Source: Palsa-1447 sp964509885
GTDB taxonomy: Bacteria > Verrucomicrobiota > Verrucomicrobiia > Opitutales > Opitutaceae
Assembly: GCA_964509885.1 (NCBI GenBank)
Contig: CAZDZL010000007.1
Location: 1 to 64,000, forward strand
Length of the DNA stretch: 64,000 bases
Direction: 5' to 3'
In this document: piece after piece, positions 16,693 to 25,040 of the stretch
How the letters are laid out: every line of letters starts with the position of its first letter
How positions within the stretch are numbered: position 1 is the stretch's first letter
Program-made: the position numbers and the translations under genes
Notes under the pieces: generated by a model
Told to the model about the DNA's origin: nothing
Seen by the model: only the letters and a program-made list of their open reading frames with translations
The model's database searches: none

Positions 16693-18243
16693 ATGCAGGA
16701 TCCCGCGCCGCCGGCACGCCCCGCCCTCAGGACCGCCGCCCTCCTGTCGGCGGCCGCAGCCGCGCCCGCCCTCCTGATGCTCACGGAGAGGATGCCCTGG
16801 GCCTGGCTGGGCCCGTTCCTGGGCCGCTTCCACACGGTCATCCTGCATTTCCCGGTCGCGCTCCTCCTTCTCGCCGCGCTCCTTGAGGTCTTTCAGGCCG
16901 CCAGCCCGGGCGCCCGGCGCTTCCCGCTGTCGGTCGTGATGTTCTTCGGCAGCATGGGCGCCGTAACGGCGATGGCGCTCGGCTGGCTCCTCATGCACGC
17001 AGACGCCGTGAAGGGGCCCCTGGTGCATCGGCACATGCAGGGCGGCATCGCATTGGCCATCCTCTCCGTCGTGACCCTGTTCACATGCGTGCTGGCCGAG
17101 GCGGAATCCGGAAGGAGAACCGTCCTGTGGATCTACCGGGGATTGCTTGCGGCGACCTGCGTCATGCTCGTGCGCACGGCCCACGACGGCGGCTCGATCA
17201 CCCACGGGGAGGACTTCCTCGACGAGTACGCCCCCTGGCACAAGGCGAAGCCGCACGAGGCGTTCCAGTTTCCCGTCAGCAAGCCGCTCGCCCAATGGGA
17301 CATCTATGCGCATGTCGTCGCGCCGATCCTTCAGGAGCGCTGTTACGAATGCCACAGCGCGCGAAATGTGAAGGGCGGGCTCGAGCTCGGGAGCTGGGCC
17401 GCCATCCAGCGCGGCGGCAAGGACGGCCCCGTCCTGACCGCCGGCGCCCCCGAGAAGAGCCTTCTCTACCAGCGGATCGACCTGCCGCTCGAGCACCAGG
17501 AGCACATGCCGCCGCGCCGCAGGGCGCAGCCGTCGCCCGAGGAGATGGCGCTCATCCGCCGGTGGATCGCGATGGGCGCCCCCGAGAAGGGCACGCTTGC
17601 CGCCGTCCATCTCGACAGCCGGCTGCTGAGCGTGGTCGGCCAGCTGCCCGCGCTTTTGAGCTCGGGCGCCGCGGCCCCGGAGGGCGGGGATTCCAGGGAG
17701 ATCGACCCCGCGGCCGTGGCCAAGCTTCGCGCCGGCCTCGCGGCCGCTGTCGCAAGCCTCCAGGCGAAATACCCCAATATCATCACCTACGAGTCGCGCC
17801 AGTCCGCCGACCTGTGCCTGAACGCGGCGCCGCTGGGCGGGGGGTTTCGGGATGCGGACATGGCCGTCTTGGCCCCCGTCCGCGACCGGATCGTATGGGC
17901 CGATCTCTCCGGCACCGCGGTGACCGACCGCGCGGCGCAGGCAATCGGCGCCATGAGGAACCTTCGCGTCCTCAAGCTCGCAAACACAGCGGTCACCGAT
18001 TCGCTCGTTCCCGCCCTGGCCTCGCTGCAGCACCTGGAGTCGCTGAACATCCACGGCACCTCGGTCACTCCGGCCGCCATGTCCGGCCTCGAGCGCCTTC
18101 ATGCCCTCCGGAGGATCTATGTCGCCTTCACGAAGATCCCCGCCGACACGCCTTGCCCCGAATCCATGCGCGGCAAGCTGATTTTCGCGAACGCGGTCGC
18201 GCCGGTACTTGAGCTGACCAACCTAGGTCCCCAGAAGCCGTAG
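16693..18243 (+). CDS. membrane protein with DUF2231-like domain, heme-c site and leucine-rich repeats
   Basis: 516 aa. The N-terminal 160 residues contain four or five transmembrane helices with the HFPVALLLLAALLEV signature of DUF2231-like proteins. A planctomycete-type cytochrome c domain follows with CYECH at 217-221 and EHMPPRR as likely distal part. The C-terminal region (about 385-480) has leucine-rich repeats (LRVLKLANTAVTDSLVPAL and LESLNIHGTSVT). This fusion is found downstream of PSD1-DUF1501 pairs, as here. It could pass electrons between the exported partner proteins and the membrane; this is inference from the domains. Confidence 0.85.
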   Translation: MQDPAPPARPALRTAALLSAAAAAPALLMLTERMPWAWLGPFLGRFHTVILHFPVALLLLAALLEVFQAASPGARRFPLSVVMFFGSMGAVTAMALGWLLMHADAVKGPLVHRHMQGGIALAILSVVTLFTCVLAEAESGRRTVLWIYRGLLAATCVMLVRTAHDGGSITHGEDFLDEYAPWHKAKPHEAFQFPVSKPLAQWDIYAHVVAPILQERCYECHSARNVKGGLELGSWAAIQRGGKDGPVLTAGAPEKSLLYQRIDLPLEHQEHMPPRRRAQPSPEEMALIRRWIAMGAPEKGTLAAVHLDSRLLSVVGQLPALLSSGAAAPEGGDSREIDPAAVAKLRAGLAAAVASLQAKYPNIITYESRQSADLCLNAAPLGGGFRDADMAVLAPVRDRIVWADLSGTAVTDRAAQAIGAMRNLRVLKLANTAVTDSLVPALASLQHLESLNIHGTSVTPAAMSGLERLHALRRIYVAFTKIPADTPCPESMRGKLIFANAVAPVLELTNLGPQKP

Positions 18244-18247
18244 CTCG

Positions 18248-18259
18248 CCGGGATCCCGG
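18248..18259. terminator. 12-bp palindrome between convergent genes
   Basis: CCGGGATCCCGG is a perfect palindrome in the 26-bp gap between the stops at 18243 (+) and 18270 (-). No U-tract is present, so its role as a terminator is only suggested. Confidence 0.3.
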
Positions 18260-18269
18260 TCGTCGCCCG

Positions 18270-19673
18270 TCACCCTGTCTCGGGCTTCCAAAGTTGCTCG
18301 ATCTCCTCGAGCGTGCGGCCCTTGGTCTCCGGCACATAGCGCCAGAAGAACCAAGTCGCCACGCCGCAGATCGCCGCCGCGATGAAGCAGCTGAACCCCA
18401 TGCCCCACGCGTTGACGAAGGCGGGAAACAGGAGCGCGCTCACGGCGTTCGTCGTCCAGTTGGCCAGGGTCGCGATGGAGCAGCCGCGCCCGCGCACGCG
18501 GGTCGGGAAGATCTCGGCCGTTATGACCCAGATCACCGCGCAGATGGAGATCGCGATGGCCGCCATGTAGGCGCAGATCAGTATGCAGATCCACAGGCCG
18601 ACCATCGGGGTGACGGGCCCCGTGCGTTCCGGATCGTTCAGGGCGAAGAGAACGCCTATCGCGACCAATATGGCCGTCACAACCGCCATGCCGTTGATCA
18701 GGAGGGGCCGCCTGCCGAGGCTGTCGATGATCGTCATCGCGATGATCGTGAATATCAGGTTGATGAACCCGATGGCCACCTGGCCGAGCAGCGCGGCACC
18801 GTTGGCGTAGCCCGCGGCCATCAGGATCTTCGGGCCGTAGTAGATGATGATGTTCACGCCCGAGAGCTGGCCGAACACCGAGAGCATCACCCCGACAACG
18901 AGCGCCCGCCGCAGGCCGGGCCGGAACAGCTCCCTCCACGAGGCCGAGGCTTCCTCGGATCCCTTCGGATCCCCGGCGGCTTGCATTGCCGCGTCGCCGC
19001 GCCGCTGGCGCGACAGCCACCTGGGGCTCTCCGGAAGGAGCAGAAGCAGCACGGTGAACGCGAACGACGGGACGATCGCCGCCCCGAACATGGCCCGCCA
19101 GAACTCCGCATGGAACACCTTCGCGCCCCATTCCCCGCCCGGCCAGATGCCCGCCGCCGACGCGGCGTTGCGGGCGATGAGCCAGTTCGAGAGATACGCC
19201 AGCAGGATCCCGCAGACGATCGAGAGCTGGTAGAACGCCACGAACCGCCCGCGGCTCCGGGCGGGCGCAAGCTCCGATATGTAGAGCGGCGCGGCGACCG
19301 AGGCGATGCCGACCGCGATGCCGCCCACGAGGCGCGCGGCCAGCAGCGCGGCGTAGCTGTCGGGAACCGCGCATCCGTAGGCGGACAGGACGAACAGGAC
19401 TCCGGAGGCGATCAGCACGGGTTTTCGCCCGAACCGATCCGCGAGCATCCCGCACACCGCGGCCCCCGCGATGCAGCCGACCAGGGCCGAGCTCGTGAAG
19501 ACCCCCACCTGCAGCGGGGTGAGCGCAAACTGGCGGCTCACCAGCGGGATCGCGCCGGAGATGACGGCTGTATCAAAGCCGAAGAGCAGGCCGCCGAGCG
19601 AGGCCACCGCGCACAGCATGGCCAGAAGGCCTCCGGACGGCGCCGCCGGGGCGGCGGGGGGTGGCCCGCTCAT
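18270..19673 (-). CDS. MFS sugar-porter family transporter
   Basis: 12-helix major facilitator of the sugar porter family, 467 aa from ATG 19673; an in-frame ATG at 19733 would add 20 Arg/Gly/Pro-rich residues and is less likely. The diagnostic motifs are present: GGLLFGFDTAVISGA in helix 1, DRFGRKP after helix 2, PESPRWL after helix 6, the Q-LSGVNIIIYYGP segment in helix 7, a second GRRPLL loop and PETKGRTLEEIE at the C-terminus. It is divergent from the NanE-NanK fusion at 19834 and may import an amino sugar for it, though the substrate cannot be read from sequence. Confidence 0.9.
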   Translation of the reverse strand: MSGPPPAAPAAPSGGLLAMLCAVASLGGLLFGFDTAVISGAIPLVSRQFALTPLQVGVFTSSALVGCIAGAAVCGMLADRFGRKPVLIASGVLFVLSAYGCAVPDSYAALLAARLVGGIAVGIASVAAPLYISELAPARSRGRFVAFYQLSIVCGILLAYLSNWLIARNAASAAGIWPGGEWGAKVFHAEFWRAMFGAAIVPSFAFTVLLLLLPESPRWLSRQRRGDAAMQAAGDPKGSEEASASWRELFRPGLRRALVVGVMLSVFGQLSGVNIIIYYGPKILMAAGYANGAALLGQVAIGFINLIFTIIAMTIIDSLGRRPLLINGMAVVTAILVAIGVLFALNDPERTGPVTPMVGLWICILICAYMAAIAISICAVIWVITAEIFPTRVRGRGCSIATLANWTTNAVSALLFPAFVNAWGMGFSCFIAAAICGVATWFFWRYVPETKGRTLEEIEQLWKPETG

Positions 19674-19833
19674 CGGGGGCCCTGCGGGCGAGCCTCCGCG
19701 GCGGGGAATGCCGCGACGGGCGATCCGCTCCAATCATCCCGTGTGTGGGGTTGCATGGCGATTTGGATCACTATGGAGTGCGTCGAATCACCTCAAAGCG
19801 CAAGCCGGTGATCGAAGCCAGCAACCCCCCCCG

Positions 19834-21462
19834 ATGCCCCCGCCCGCCGTGGATTCCAGCAGCGACATGATGAGCCTCCTGCGAGGCCGCCTCATTGTCT
19901 CCTGCCAGGCCCCCGATGGCGACCCGTTTGCCCGGCCGGAGCTGCTCGCGTTGTTCGCGCGGGCGGCGGTGGCGGGTGGCGCGGCCGGCATCCGGGCCGA
20001 GGGAGCGGATTCCGTCAGGGCGATCAAGGCTTTGACGTCCGTTCCCCTGGTCGGGCTGCGCAAGCGCGTCATGGCCGACGGGCGCATCATGATAACGCCC
20101 ACCAACGACGACGCCCGGGACCTCGTCGCCGCGGGCGCGGACTTCATAGCGATCGACTGCACGGCGCGGGGCCAGCGCCACGGGGCGCTCGAGCGCCTCA
20201 ATTGGATCCACTCGCAGCTGCGCGTGCCGGTCTGGGCCGACATAGCGACCGTGGACGAGGCGGTGGCCGCCGCCCGCGCCGGGGCCGATGCCGTGCTCTC
20301 GACCCTGCGCGGATACACCGATGAGACGGCGGGCGTCGCGGGATTCGAGGCGTCGTTCATTGCCGCCCTGGTGAAGGCCGTTGATGTTCCCGTGATCGCG
20401 GAGGGGCGCATCGTCTCCCTCCAGGATGCCTCCGCGGCCCTTGCCGCGGGCGCCTTCTCGGTTGTCGTCGGGACGGCGATCACGCGGCCCGAGGAAATCA
20501 CGCGACGGTTCGCCGCGGCCATGGGCGCGCGCCCGTTAGCGACGGACCGCCATGTCATCGGCATCGATCTCGGGGGCACGAGCATCAAGTCGGGAATCTC
20601 GGGCGGCGACGGCGTCCTCAGGTGCTCGGCCATGACGCCCACGCCCGCCCAAGCCGGGCGGGGGAACCTGCTGCGAACCCTGGTCGAGATCGCCCGCGCG
20701 CGCCTCGCCGACGGCGCCGTCCACGGCCTCAGGCCGGTGGCGCTTGGCGTCGCCACGGCGGGATGGGTCGACCCGCGCTCAGGCCGGGTGCTGTATGCGA
20801 CGGACTACATCCGCGACTGGACCGGGACCGAGATCGCGCGCGAGCTCGAGCGCGCCCTCGGGCTGCCGGTCTCCGTGGAGAATGACGGCAATGCGCAGGC
20901 GATCGCCGAGCGCGCCTACGGCGCGGGCCGCAGCGTCGACGATTTCGTCTGCCTGACCCTGGGCACCGGGGTGGGCGGCGGCTGCTACGCCGGCGGAAAC
21001 CTGATCCGCGGCGCGCACTATTTTGCGAACGGCCTGGGGCACATGATCATCGAGCGCGGGGGGCGCGCCTGCAACTGCGGCCAGCGCGGGTGCTTTGAGA
21101 ACTATGTGAACGCGAGGGCGCTGCTCGAGTACGGCAACGGGGCTTGGAGTTCCGCCGAGGACCTCATCGCGGCGTCCCAACAGGGCGACAGCGCGGCCCG
21201 GAAGGCGGTCGAGACCCACGCTTCCTGGGTCGGGGCGGGCTGCGTCTCCATCCACAACATCCTCGACCCCGAGCTCATCGTGCTCTCCGGGGGCCTCGCG
21301 CAGAAGAACCCGCTGCTCCTGAGGCTCGTCGGGGAGCAGCTGCAGTCCACGGACCTGGCGTGGACGCACCGGCCGATGCGCGTCGTGTCCTCGGACCTCG
21401 GCTACCATGGCGGCGTGCTGGGCGCAGCGGCGATCGCGCAGCAGGGCTTTGCAGGCCCATGA
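19834..21462 (+). CDS. NanE-NanK fusion: ManNAc-6-P epimerase plus ROK kinase
   Basis: A 542-aa fusion of two sialic-acid/ManNAc catabolic activities. Residues about 13-235 are a NanE-type TIM barrel (N-acylglucosamine-6-phosphate 2-epimerase; GLRKR, DFIAIDCTARGQ, VPVIAEGRI). Residues 241-542 are a ROK kinase: nucleotide loop DLGGTSIK at 245-252, catalytic ENDGNA at 349-354, H403 and the zinc motif CNCGQRGC at 413-420. Together they would phosphorylate ManNAc and epimerise it to GlcNAc-6-P. The start could also be at 19867 or 19870 (MM). No nanA aldolase is nearby, so free ManNAc or another amino sugar may be the real substrate. Confidence 0.9.
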   Translation: MPPPAVDSSSDMMSLLRGRLIVSCQAPDGDPFARPELLALFARAAVAGGAAGIRAEGADSVRAIKALTSVPLVGLRKRVMADGRIMITPTNDDARDLVAAGADFIAIDCTARGQRHGALERLNWIHSQLRVPVWADIATVDEAVAAARAGADAVLSTLRGYTDETAGVAGFEASFIAALVKAVDVPVIAEGRIVSLQDASAALAAGAFSVVVGTAITRPEEITRRFAAAMGARPLATDRHVIGIDLGGTSIKSGISGGDGVLRCSAMTPTPAQAGRGNLLRTLVEIARARLADGAVHGLRPVALGVATAGWVDPRSGRVLYATDYIRDWTGTEIARELERALGLPVSVENDGNAQAIAERAYGAGRSVDDFVCLTLGTGVGGGCYAGGNLIRGAHYFANGLGHMIIERGGRACNCGQRGCFENYVNARALLEYGNGAWSSAEDLIAASQQGDSAARKAVETHASWVGAGCVSIHNILDPELIVLSGGLAQKNPLLLRLVGEQLQSTDLAWTHRPMRVVSSDLGYHGGVLGAAAIAQQGFAGP

Positions 21463-21564
21463 ACGGTTTGACCCCGTCCCATTGCCCCCTCGATTCCACT
21501 TGGACAACAGGGCTGCCGGAGCCAGCATAGACGCAGTGAGACCCATGGCAAAGCGGGGACGGCA

Positions 21565-22620
21565 ATGAACCGGCGGGAGTTCATCTACGCCATGGGCGCA
21601 ACCGGGGCGCTGCTCAAGACCCTTCCGCTGGCGATGGCGGCGTCGCCCGACGGCAAGGGGACCAAGCCGATCTCAGGGAGCTGGTTTGAGTTCCAGCACC
21701 ACCCCGCTGTCGAGGGGGTCGATTGGAATCCCATGTGCGCCCGCTTCACGTGCGAGCAGTGGGATGCCAAGATCAAGGAGATCTCCGAAGCGGGGCTCGA
21801 GTACCTGGTGCTCATGTCGACCGCCCTCAACTACCGGTGCTTCTACCCGACGAAGATCTTTCCGAAGTGGGAGCTGGCCTGCCCGGACCCGCTGGAGGCC
21901 GTCCTCTCGGCGGCGGACAAGTACGGCGTCAAATTCTTCGTCGGCGGTGGCTTCTACGGGGACGTGGCCGACCCCAAGACCATCTCCGACCCGATAGCCA
22001 CGAGGAAGAGCCTTCTGGCGATCGAGGAGATCGCGAGCCGCTACGGCCACCATCGCAGCTTCCACGGATGGTACTGGCCCAACGAGGCCTTCATCGACCG
22101 GCACTATTCCGAGGAGTTCATCCAGTATGTTAACACCTCCTCGCGGCAGGCCCGGCAGCTGACGCCCCAGGCGAAGATCATGATCGCCCCGTACGGGACG
22201 CGGGTCGCGGTGCCCGACGACGCCTACGTGAGGCAGCTCGCGTCGATGGATGTCGACATCATCGCGTACCAGGATGAGGTCGGCGTCCGCAAGTCGACGG
22301 AGAACGAGACATCGGCCTTCTACGAGGGATTGAGAAGGGCCCACGACCGCGCGCAGCGGGCGGCGATCTGGGCGGACGTCGAGGTCTTTGAGTTCGAGGG
22401 GGCCGTGTACGACAGCGCGCTGCTTCCCGGCCCGTTTCCGCGGATACTCAAGCAGCTGGAGGCCGTCTCGCCGTGGGTCGACAGGATCCTGGTCTACCAG
22501 TACCAGGGGATGATGAACAAACCCGGCTCCGCGGCCTTTTGCGGGTCCCCCGATTCGACGCGGCTCTATGCCGATTATGTGAATTGGCTTAAGTCGGGCG
22601 CCTCCGGGACGTCCGGGTGA
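21565..22620 (+). CDS. exported DUF4434-family protein
   Basis: 351 aa with a Tat-like N-terminus (RREF at 3-6, then hydrophobic residues to about 27). The mature part reads as a TIM-barrel glycosidase-like domain of the DUF4434 family: WFEFQHHP, WDAKIKEISEAGLEYLVLMST, a FVGGGFYGD strand, RSFHGWYWPNEAF and IIAYQDEVGV follow one another as barrel strands. Acidic residues in the last two could be catalytic. It lies 102 nt after the NanE-NanK gene on the same strand and may release the sugar that the fusion enzyme uses. Substrate unknown. Confidence 0.75.
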   Translation: MNRREFIYAMGATGALLKTLPLAMAASPDGKGTKPISGSWFEFQHHPAVEGVDWNPMCARFTCEQWDAKIKEISEAGLEYLVLMSTALNYRCFYPTKIFPKWELACPDPLEAVLSAADKYGVKFFVGGGFYGDVADPKTISDPIATRKSLLAIEEIASRYGHHRSFHGWYWPNEAFIDRHYSEEFIQYVNTSSRQARQLTPQAKIMIAPYGTRVAVPDDAYVRQLASMDVDIIAYQDEVGVRKSTENETSAFYEGLRRAHDRAQRAAIWADVEVFEFEGAVYDSALLPGPFPRILKQLEAVSPWVDRILVYQYQGMMNKPGSAAFCGSPDSTRLYADYVNWLKSGASGTSG

Positions 22621-22696
22621 GCCCGACCTAACTTCCCCTGGGGGCGGCTATCCGACGTGTACCCCGACCTGGAGGGAATCATCGCCCCATGATTGA

Positions 22697-22721
22697 CATC
22701 ATGGCATCAGATGCGATGATG
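22697..22721. promoter_or_regulatory. 25-bp near-perfect palindrome, putative vapBC operator
   Basis: A 12-bp inverted repeat around a central A at 22709 with only one mismatched pair (22703/22715). The left arm reads CATCATGGCATC and the right arm GATGCGATGATG. It ends 5 nt before the GTG of the antitoxin. VapB-type antitoxins autoregulate by binding such palindromes at their own promoter, so this is a good operator candidate. Confidence 0.6.
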
Positions 22722-22726
22722 CATTC

Positions 22727-22975
22727 GTGAGAACAACACTGGATATCGACGACTCGATTCTCGCCGCCGCGAAGGAAATCGCAGGCGCCAGCGGTTCCAC
22801 GGCTGGTGCGGTGATCTCCGACCTGGCGCGGAAGGGCCTCAACTTTACCTCCGGCAAGACCAGCCGGCGGAAATCGGGATTCCCTGTCTTCTCTGTCCCA
22901 TCCGACGCAAGGCCGCTCACCTCGACTATTGTCAGGTCCATTCTTTCGGATGAAGGAATACCTGCTCGACGTTAA
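22727..22975 (+). CDS. VapB-like antitoxin
   Basis: 82 aa, GTG start. The N-terminus MRTTLDIDDSILAAAKEIA is a typical ribbon-helix-helix DNA-binding segment of small antitoxins. The C-terminal half, SGFPVFSVPSDARPLTSTI, resembles the toxin-binding tail of type II antitoxins paired with PIN toxins. The toxin gene overlaps its end by 26 nt. The surrounding DNA is visibly lower in GC than its neighbours, which fits acquisition of a mobile toxin-antitoxin pair. Confidence 0.82.
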   Translation: MRTTLDIDDSILAAAKEIAGASGSTAGAVISDLARKGLNFTSGKTSRRKSGFPVFSVPSDARPLTSTIVRSILSDEGIPARR

Positions 22976-23384
22976 TGTGCTCATCGCGCTGGCGTGGCCG
23001 AACCATCCCCAGCATTCGAACGCGCATGGATGGTTCGAAAAGGAGCATTCCAAAGGATGGGGCACCTGTATGGTGACCCAGATCGGCTTTGTGCGGGTCA
23101 GCTCGCACCCAGCGATCGAACATCACGTATCGACGCAGGAGGCTTGGCGGAAACTCTTGGAGATCGTTGCGCTGCCAAGCCACTCCTTCTGGTCCGAACC
23201 GCCGAATGGCTGTGAGAACGACGTCTTTTCAAAGACTATTCCAAGCACATTTACCCACGGCTTTGTCACCGACGGCTATTTGGCAACCGTTGCCGTTTTC
23301 CACGGCGGTAAGCTCGCTACACTTGACAGGCAGCTCGCGAGGACGTTCGGCCCCTTGGCTGTCCATGTGGGGAAGGCCTCCTGA
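22950..23384 (+). CDS. VapC-like PIN-domain ribonuclease toxin
   Basis: 144 aa from ATG 22950. PIN-domain toxin with the first acidic residue in YLLDVNVLIALAWPNHP (D7) and the later ones in HGFVTDGYLATVAVFHGGKLATLD (D108, D126). The GFVRVSSHPA segment (46-55) is typical of this VapC subgroup. Such toxins cut tRNA or rRNA and are inactivated by the cognate antitoxin, here the gene overlapping upstream. The length is normal and no lesion is visible, so the pair is probably functional. Confidence 0.85.
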   Translation: MKEYLLDVNVLIALAWPNHPQHSNAHGWFEKEHSKGWGTCMVTQIGFVRVSSHPAIEHHVSTQEAWRKLLEIVALPSHSFWSEPPNGCENDVFSKTIPSTFTHGFVTDGYLATVAVFHGGKLATLDRQLARTFGPLAVHVGKAS

Positions 23385-23561
23385 CAGCCGGACTATGGTC
23401 GGAGTGTGCTTTTCTTCCGGCCGCCATTGAGGATGGCCGATTCTCGCCTCCTTGCCGGATGGCGGATTTGAGAAAACGAATGCATGGCTTTAAAAAACTC
23501 ATGCGAAATAGGCGACGCGAACGCGCATGATCGCCGCTGAAAAGTAACCTGGAAGCCGGCG

Positions 23562-23601
23562 GCGCACCGCAAATCCGGCTGGAATCGGCCTTGCGGTGTG
23601 C
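23562..23601. other. imperfect hairpin just before the phosphatase gene
   Basis: Arms GCGCACCGCAA (23562-23572) and TTGCGGTGTGC (23591-23601) pair with one G-T, and a further CCG/CGG pairing lies in the loop. It ends 11 nt before the chosen ATG at 23613. It could influence initiation of that gene or mark the 3' end of the vapBC transcript; no U-tract follows. The rest of 23385-23612 shows no gene and is relatively AT-rich. Confidence 0.35.
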
Positions 23602-23612
23602 GATCATGGGCC

Positions 23613-25016
23613 ATGCGGTTCCCACGATGCCTCCCTGTTCTGGCCGCCTGCGGATTCCTGGTTCTTTCGGGCGCCGGCCACGCGGATGACTCAGCGCCAC
23701 CCGCGGCGTCCGCCATGGACGAGGTCGCCGCCAAGCTTCCCCCCGAGGTGGGCGCCGCCGCGAAGAGGTGGCTCCATGAGAAGGACAAGGACCTGAGGGC
23801 GCTCCTCGCCTTCTCCCCGGCCGAGATCGAGCAGGAGGTCATGGTGGCCCTCGCGAGCGAGCCCGAGGCGCGGGACTTCGTAGTCGACCGCATGCAGCAG
23901 GAAACGGCGCAGACCGACCGGCTCATCCTCAAGGTGATCGTCGTCGACGCCCTTGGGGGCGACGAGGGGGACCTCGCGGCCCGGCTCAAGTCCCTGGCGC
24001 AGTCGGCGAAGGACCCCGACGTCATGCTCAACTACCTTGACGCGGAGCGGCGCGTGGAGATCCGCAGCCAGCGCGGGATCCTGGAGGCCCGGCTTGCCGC
24101 GGCCCGCAAGGCCGGCGACACGAAGACGGTTGAGGCGCTGGCTGCGGCGGACGAGCGCTGGCTCATGATCGAGCGCGGCGCCTCCATCCCGGGGTACCTG
24201 CGCAAGGCGCCGGCGGTCTTCTCCGTGAAGCCGGCGGGACAGGCCATACGGGTCGTCGGGATGGGCGACTTCGGCTCGGGCACGCAGGCCCAGAGGGACG
24301 TCGCGGCGGCGATCGTCCGCATGGGGGCGGCGCAGCCGTTCGACTTCGGGCTCACCTTTGGCGACAACTTCTACCCGTCGGGGATGAAGGGCACCGACGA
24401 CCCCCGCTGGAGGGACTGGTGGGAGGCGCTCTACGGCCCCCTTGGCGTCGCGTTCTACCCCTCGCTGGGGAACCACGAGTGGTACTCGGACGACGGCGCG
24501 GCGGCCGAGATCGCCTACAGCAGCGCGAGCTGGAAGTTTCCCTCGCCCTACTACTCCTTCACGGCCGGCCCGGCCCAGTTCTTCGCGGTCGACACGAGCG
24601 AGATCTCCGAGGCCGAGGCGCTCTGGCTCGACCGGGCCATCGCCTCGAGCACGGCCAAGTGGAAGGTCGTCTACGGGCACCACCCGATCTTCGCCCCGGA
24701 GAAGAACGCGAAGAGCGGCATCTACTTGAGGTACATGCAGGCGCGCCTCTGGCCGCTCCTGCAGGGCCGCGTGGACGCCTACCTCTGCGGGCACCAGCAC
24801 GCGATGGCCCACATGGATCCCAGGGACGGCGTGCACTTCTTCATGAGCGGCGGAGGGGGGGCGCCCCTGAACAAGGTCTCCGAGCACGCCCCGGGGGCCG
24901 TCTTCGCGGAGTCCACGTTCGGGTTCCTGACGCTGGAGGCCGACGCGTCCCGGATGAGGATCGCGATCTTCGACACCGACGGGAAGCCCTTCGACTCGGA
25001 CCTTATCACGAAATGA
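23613..25016 (+). CDS. exported purple acid phosphatase-like metallophosphoesterase
   Basis: 467 aa from ATG 23613, preferred over a GTG at 23598 because it starts the signal peptide directly (MRFPRCLPVLAACGFLVLSGAGHA). Residues about 27-200 form a helical N-terminal domain with no recognised family. The catalytic domain carries the ordered metallophosphatase motifs GDFGSGT (about 218), FGDNFY (about 249), GNHEW (about 286), GHHPIF (about 355) and GHQHAM (about 392). The order and the FGDNFYPSG segment resemble small mammalian-type purple acid phosphatases (ACP5). It probably hydrolyses phosphoesters in the periplasm. Confidence 0.85.
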   Translation: MRFPRCLPVLAACGFLVLSGAGHADDSAPPAASAMDEVAAKLPPEVGAAAKRWLHEKDKDLRALLAFSPAEIEQEVMVALASEPEARDFVVDRMQQETAQTDRLILKVIVVDALGGDEGDLAARLKSLAQSAKDPDVMLNYLDAERRVEIRSQRGILEARLAAARKAGDTKTVEALAAADERWLMIERGASIPGYLRKAPAVFSVKPAGQAIRVVGMGDFGSGTQAQRDVAAAIVRMGAAQPFDFGLTFGDNFYPSGMKGTDDPRWRDWWEALYGPLGVAFYPSLGNHEWYSDDGAAAEIAYSSASWKFPSPYYSFTAGPAQFFAVDTSEISEAEALWLDRAIASSTAKWKVVYGHHPIFAPEKNAKSGIYLRYMQARLWPLLQGRVDAYLCGHQHAMAHMDPRDGVHFFMSGGGGAPLNKVSEHAPGAVFAESTFGFLTLEADASRMRIAIFDTDGKPFDSDLITK

Positions 25017-25019
25017 CCC

Positions 25020-25036
25020 CGGCCGGTTTCCGGCCG
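25020..25036. terminator. hairpin between convergent genes
   Basis: Perfect inverted repeat CGGCCGG-ttt-CCGGCCG placed in the 24-bp gap between the stops at 25016 (+) and 25041 (-). The stem is strong and the loop short, but no U-tract follows on either strand. Confidence 0.45.
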
Positions 25037-25040
25037 TGAT

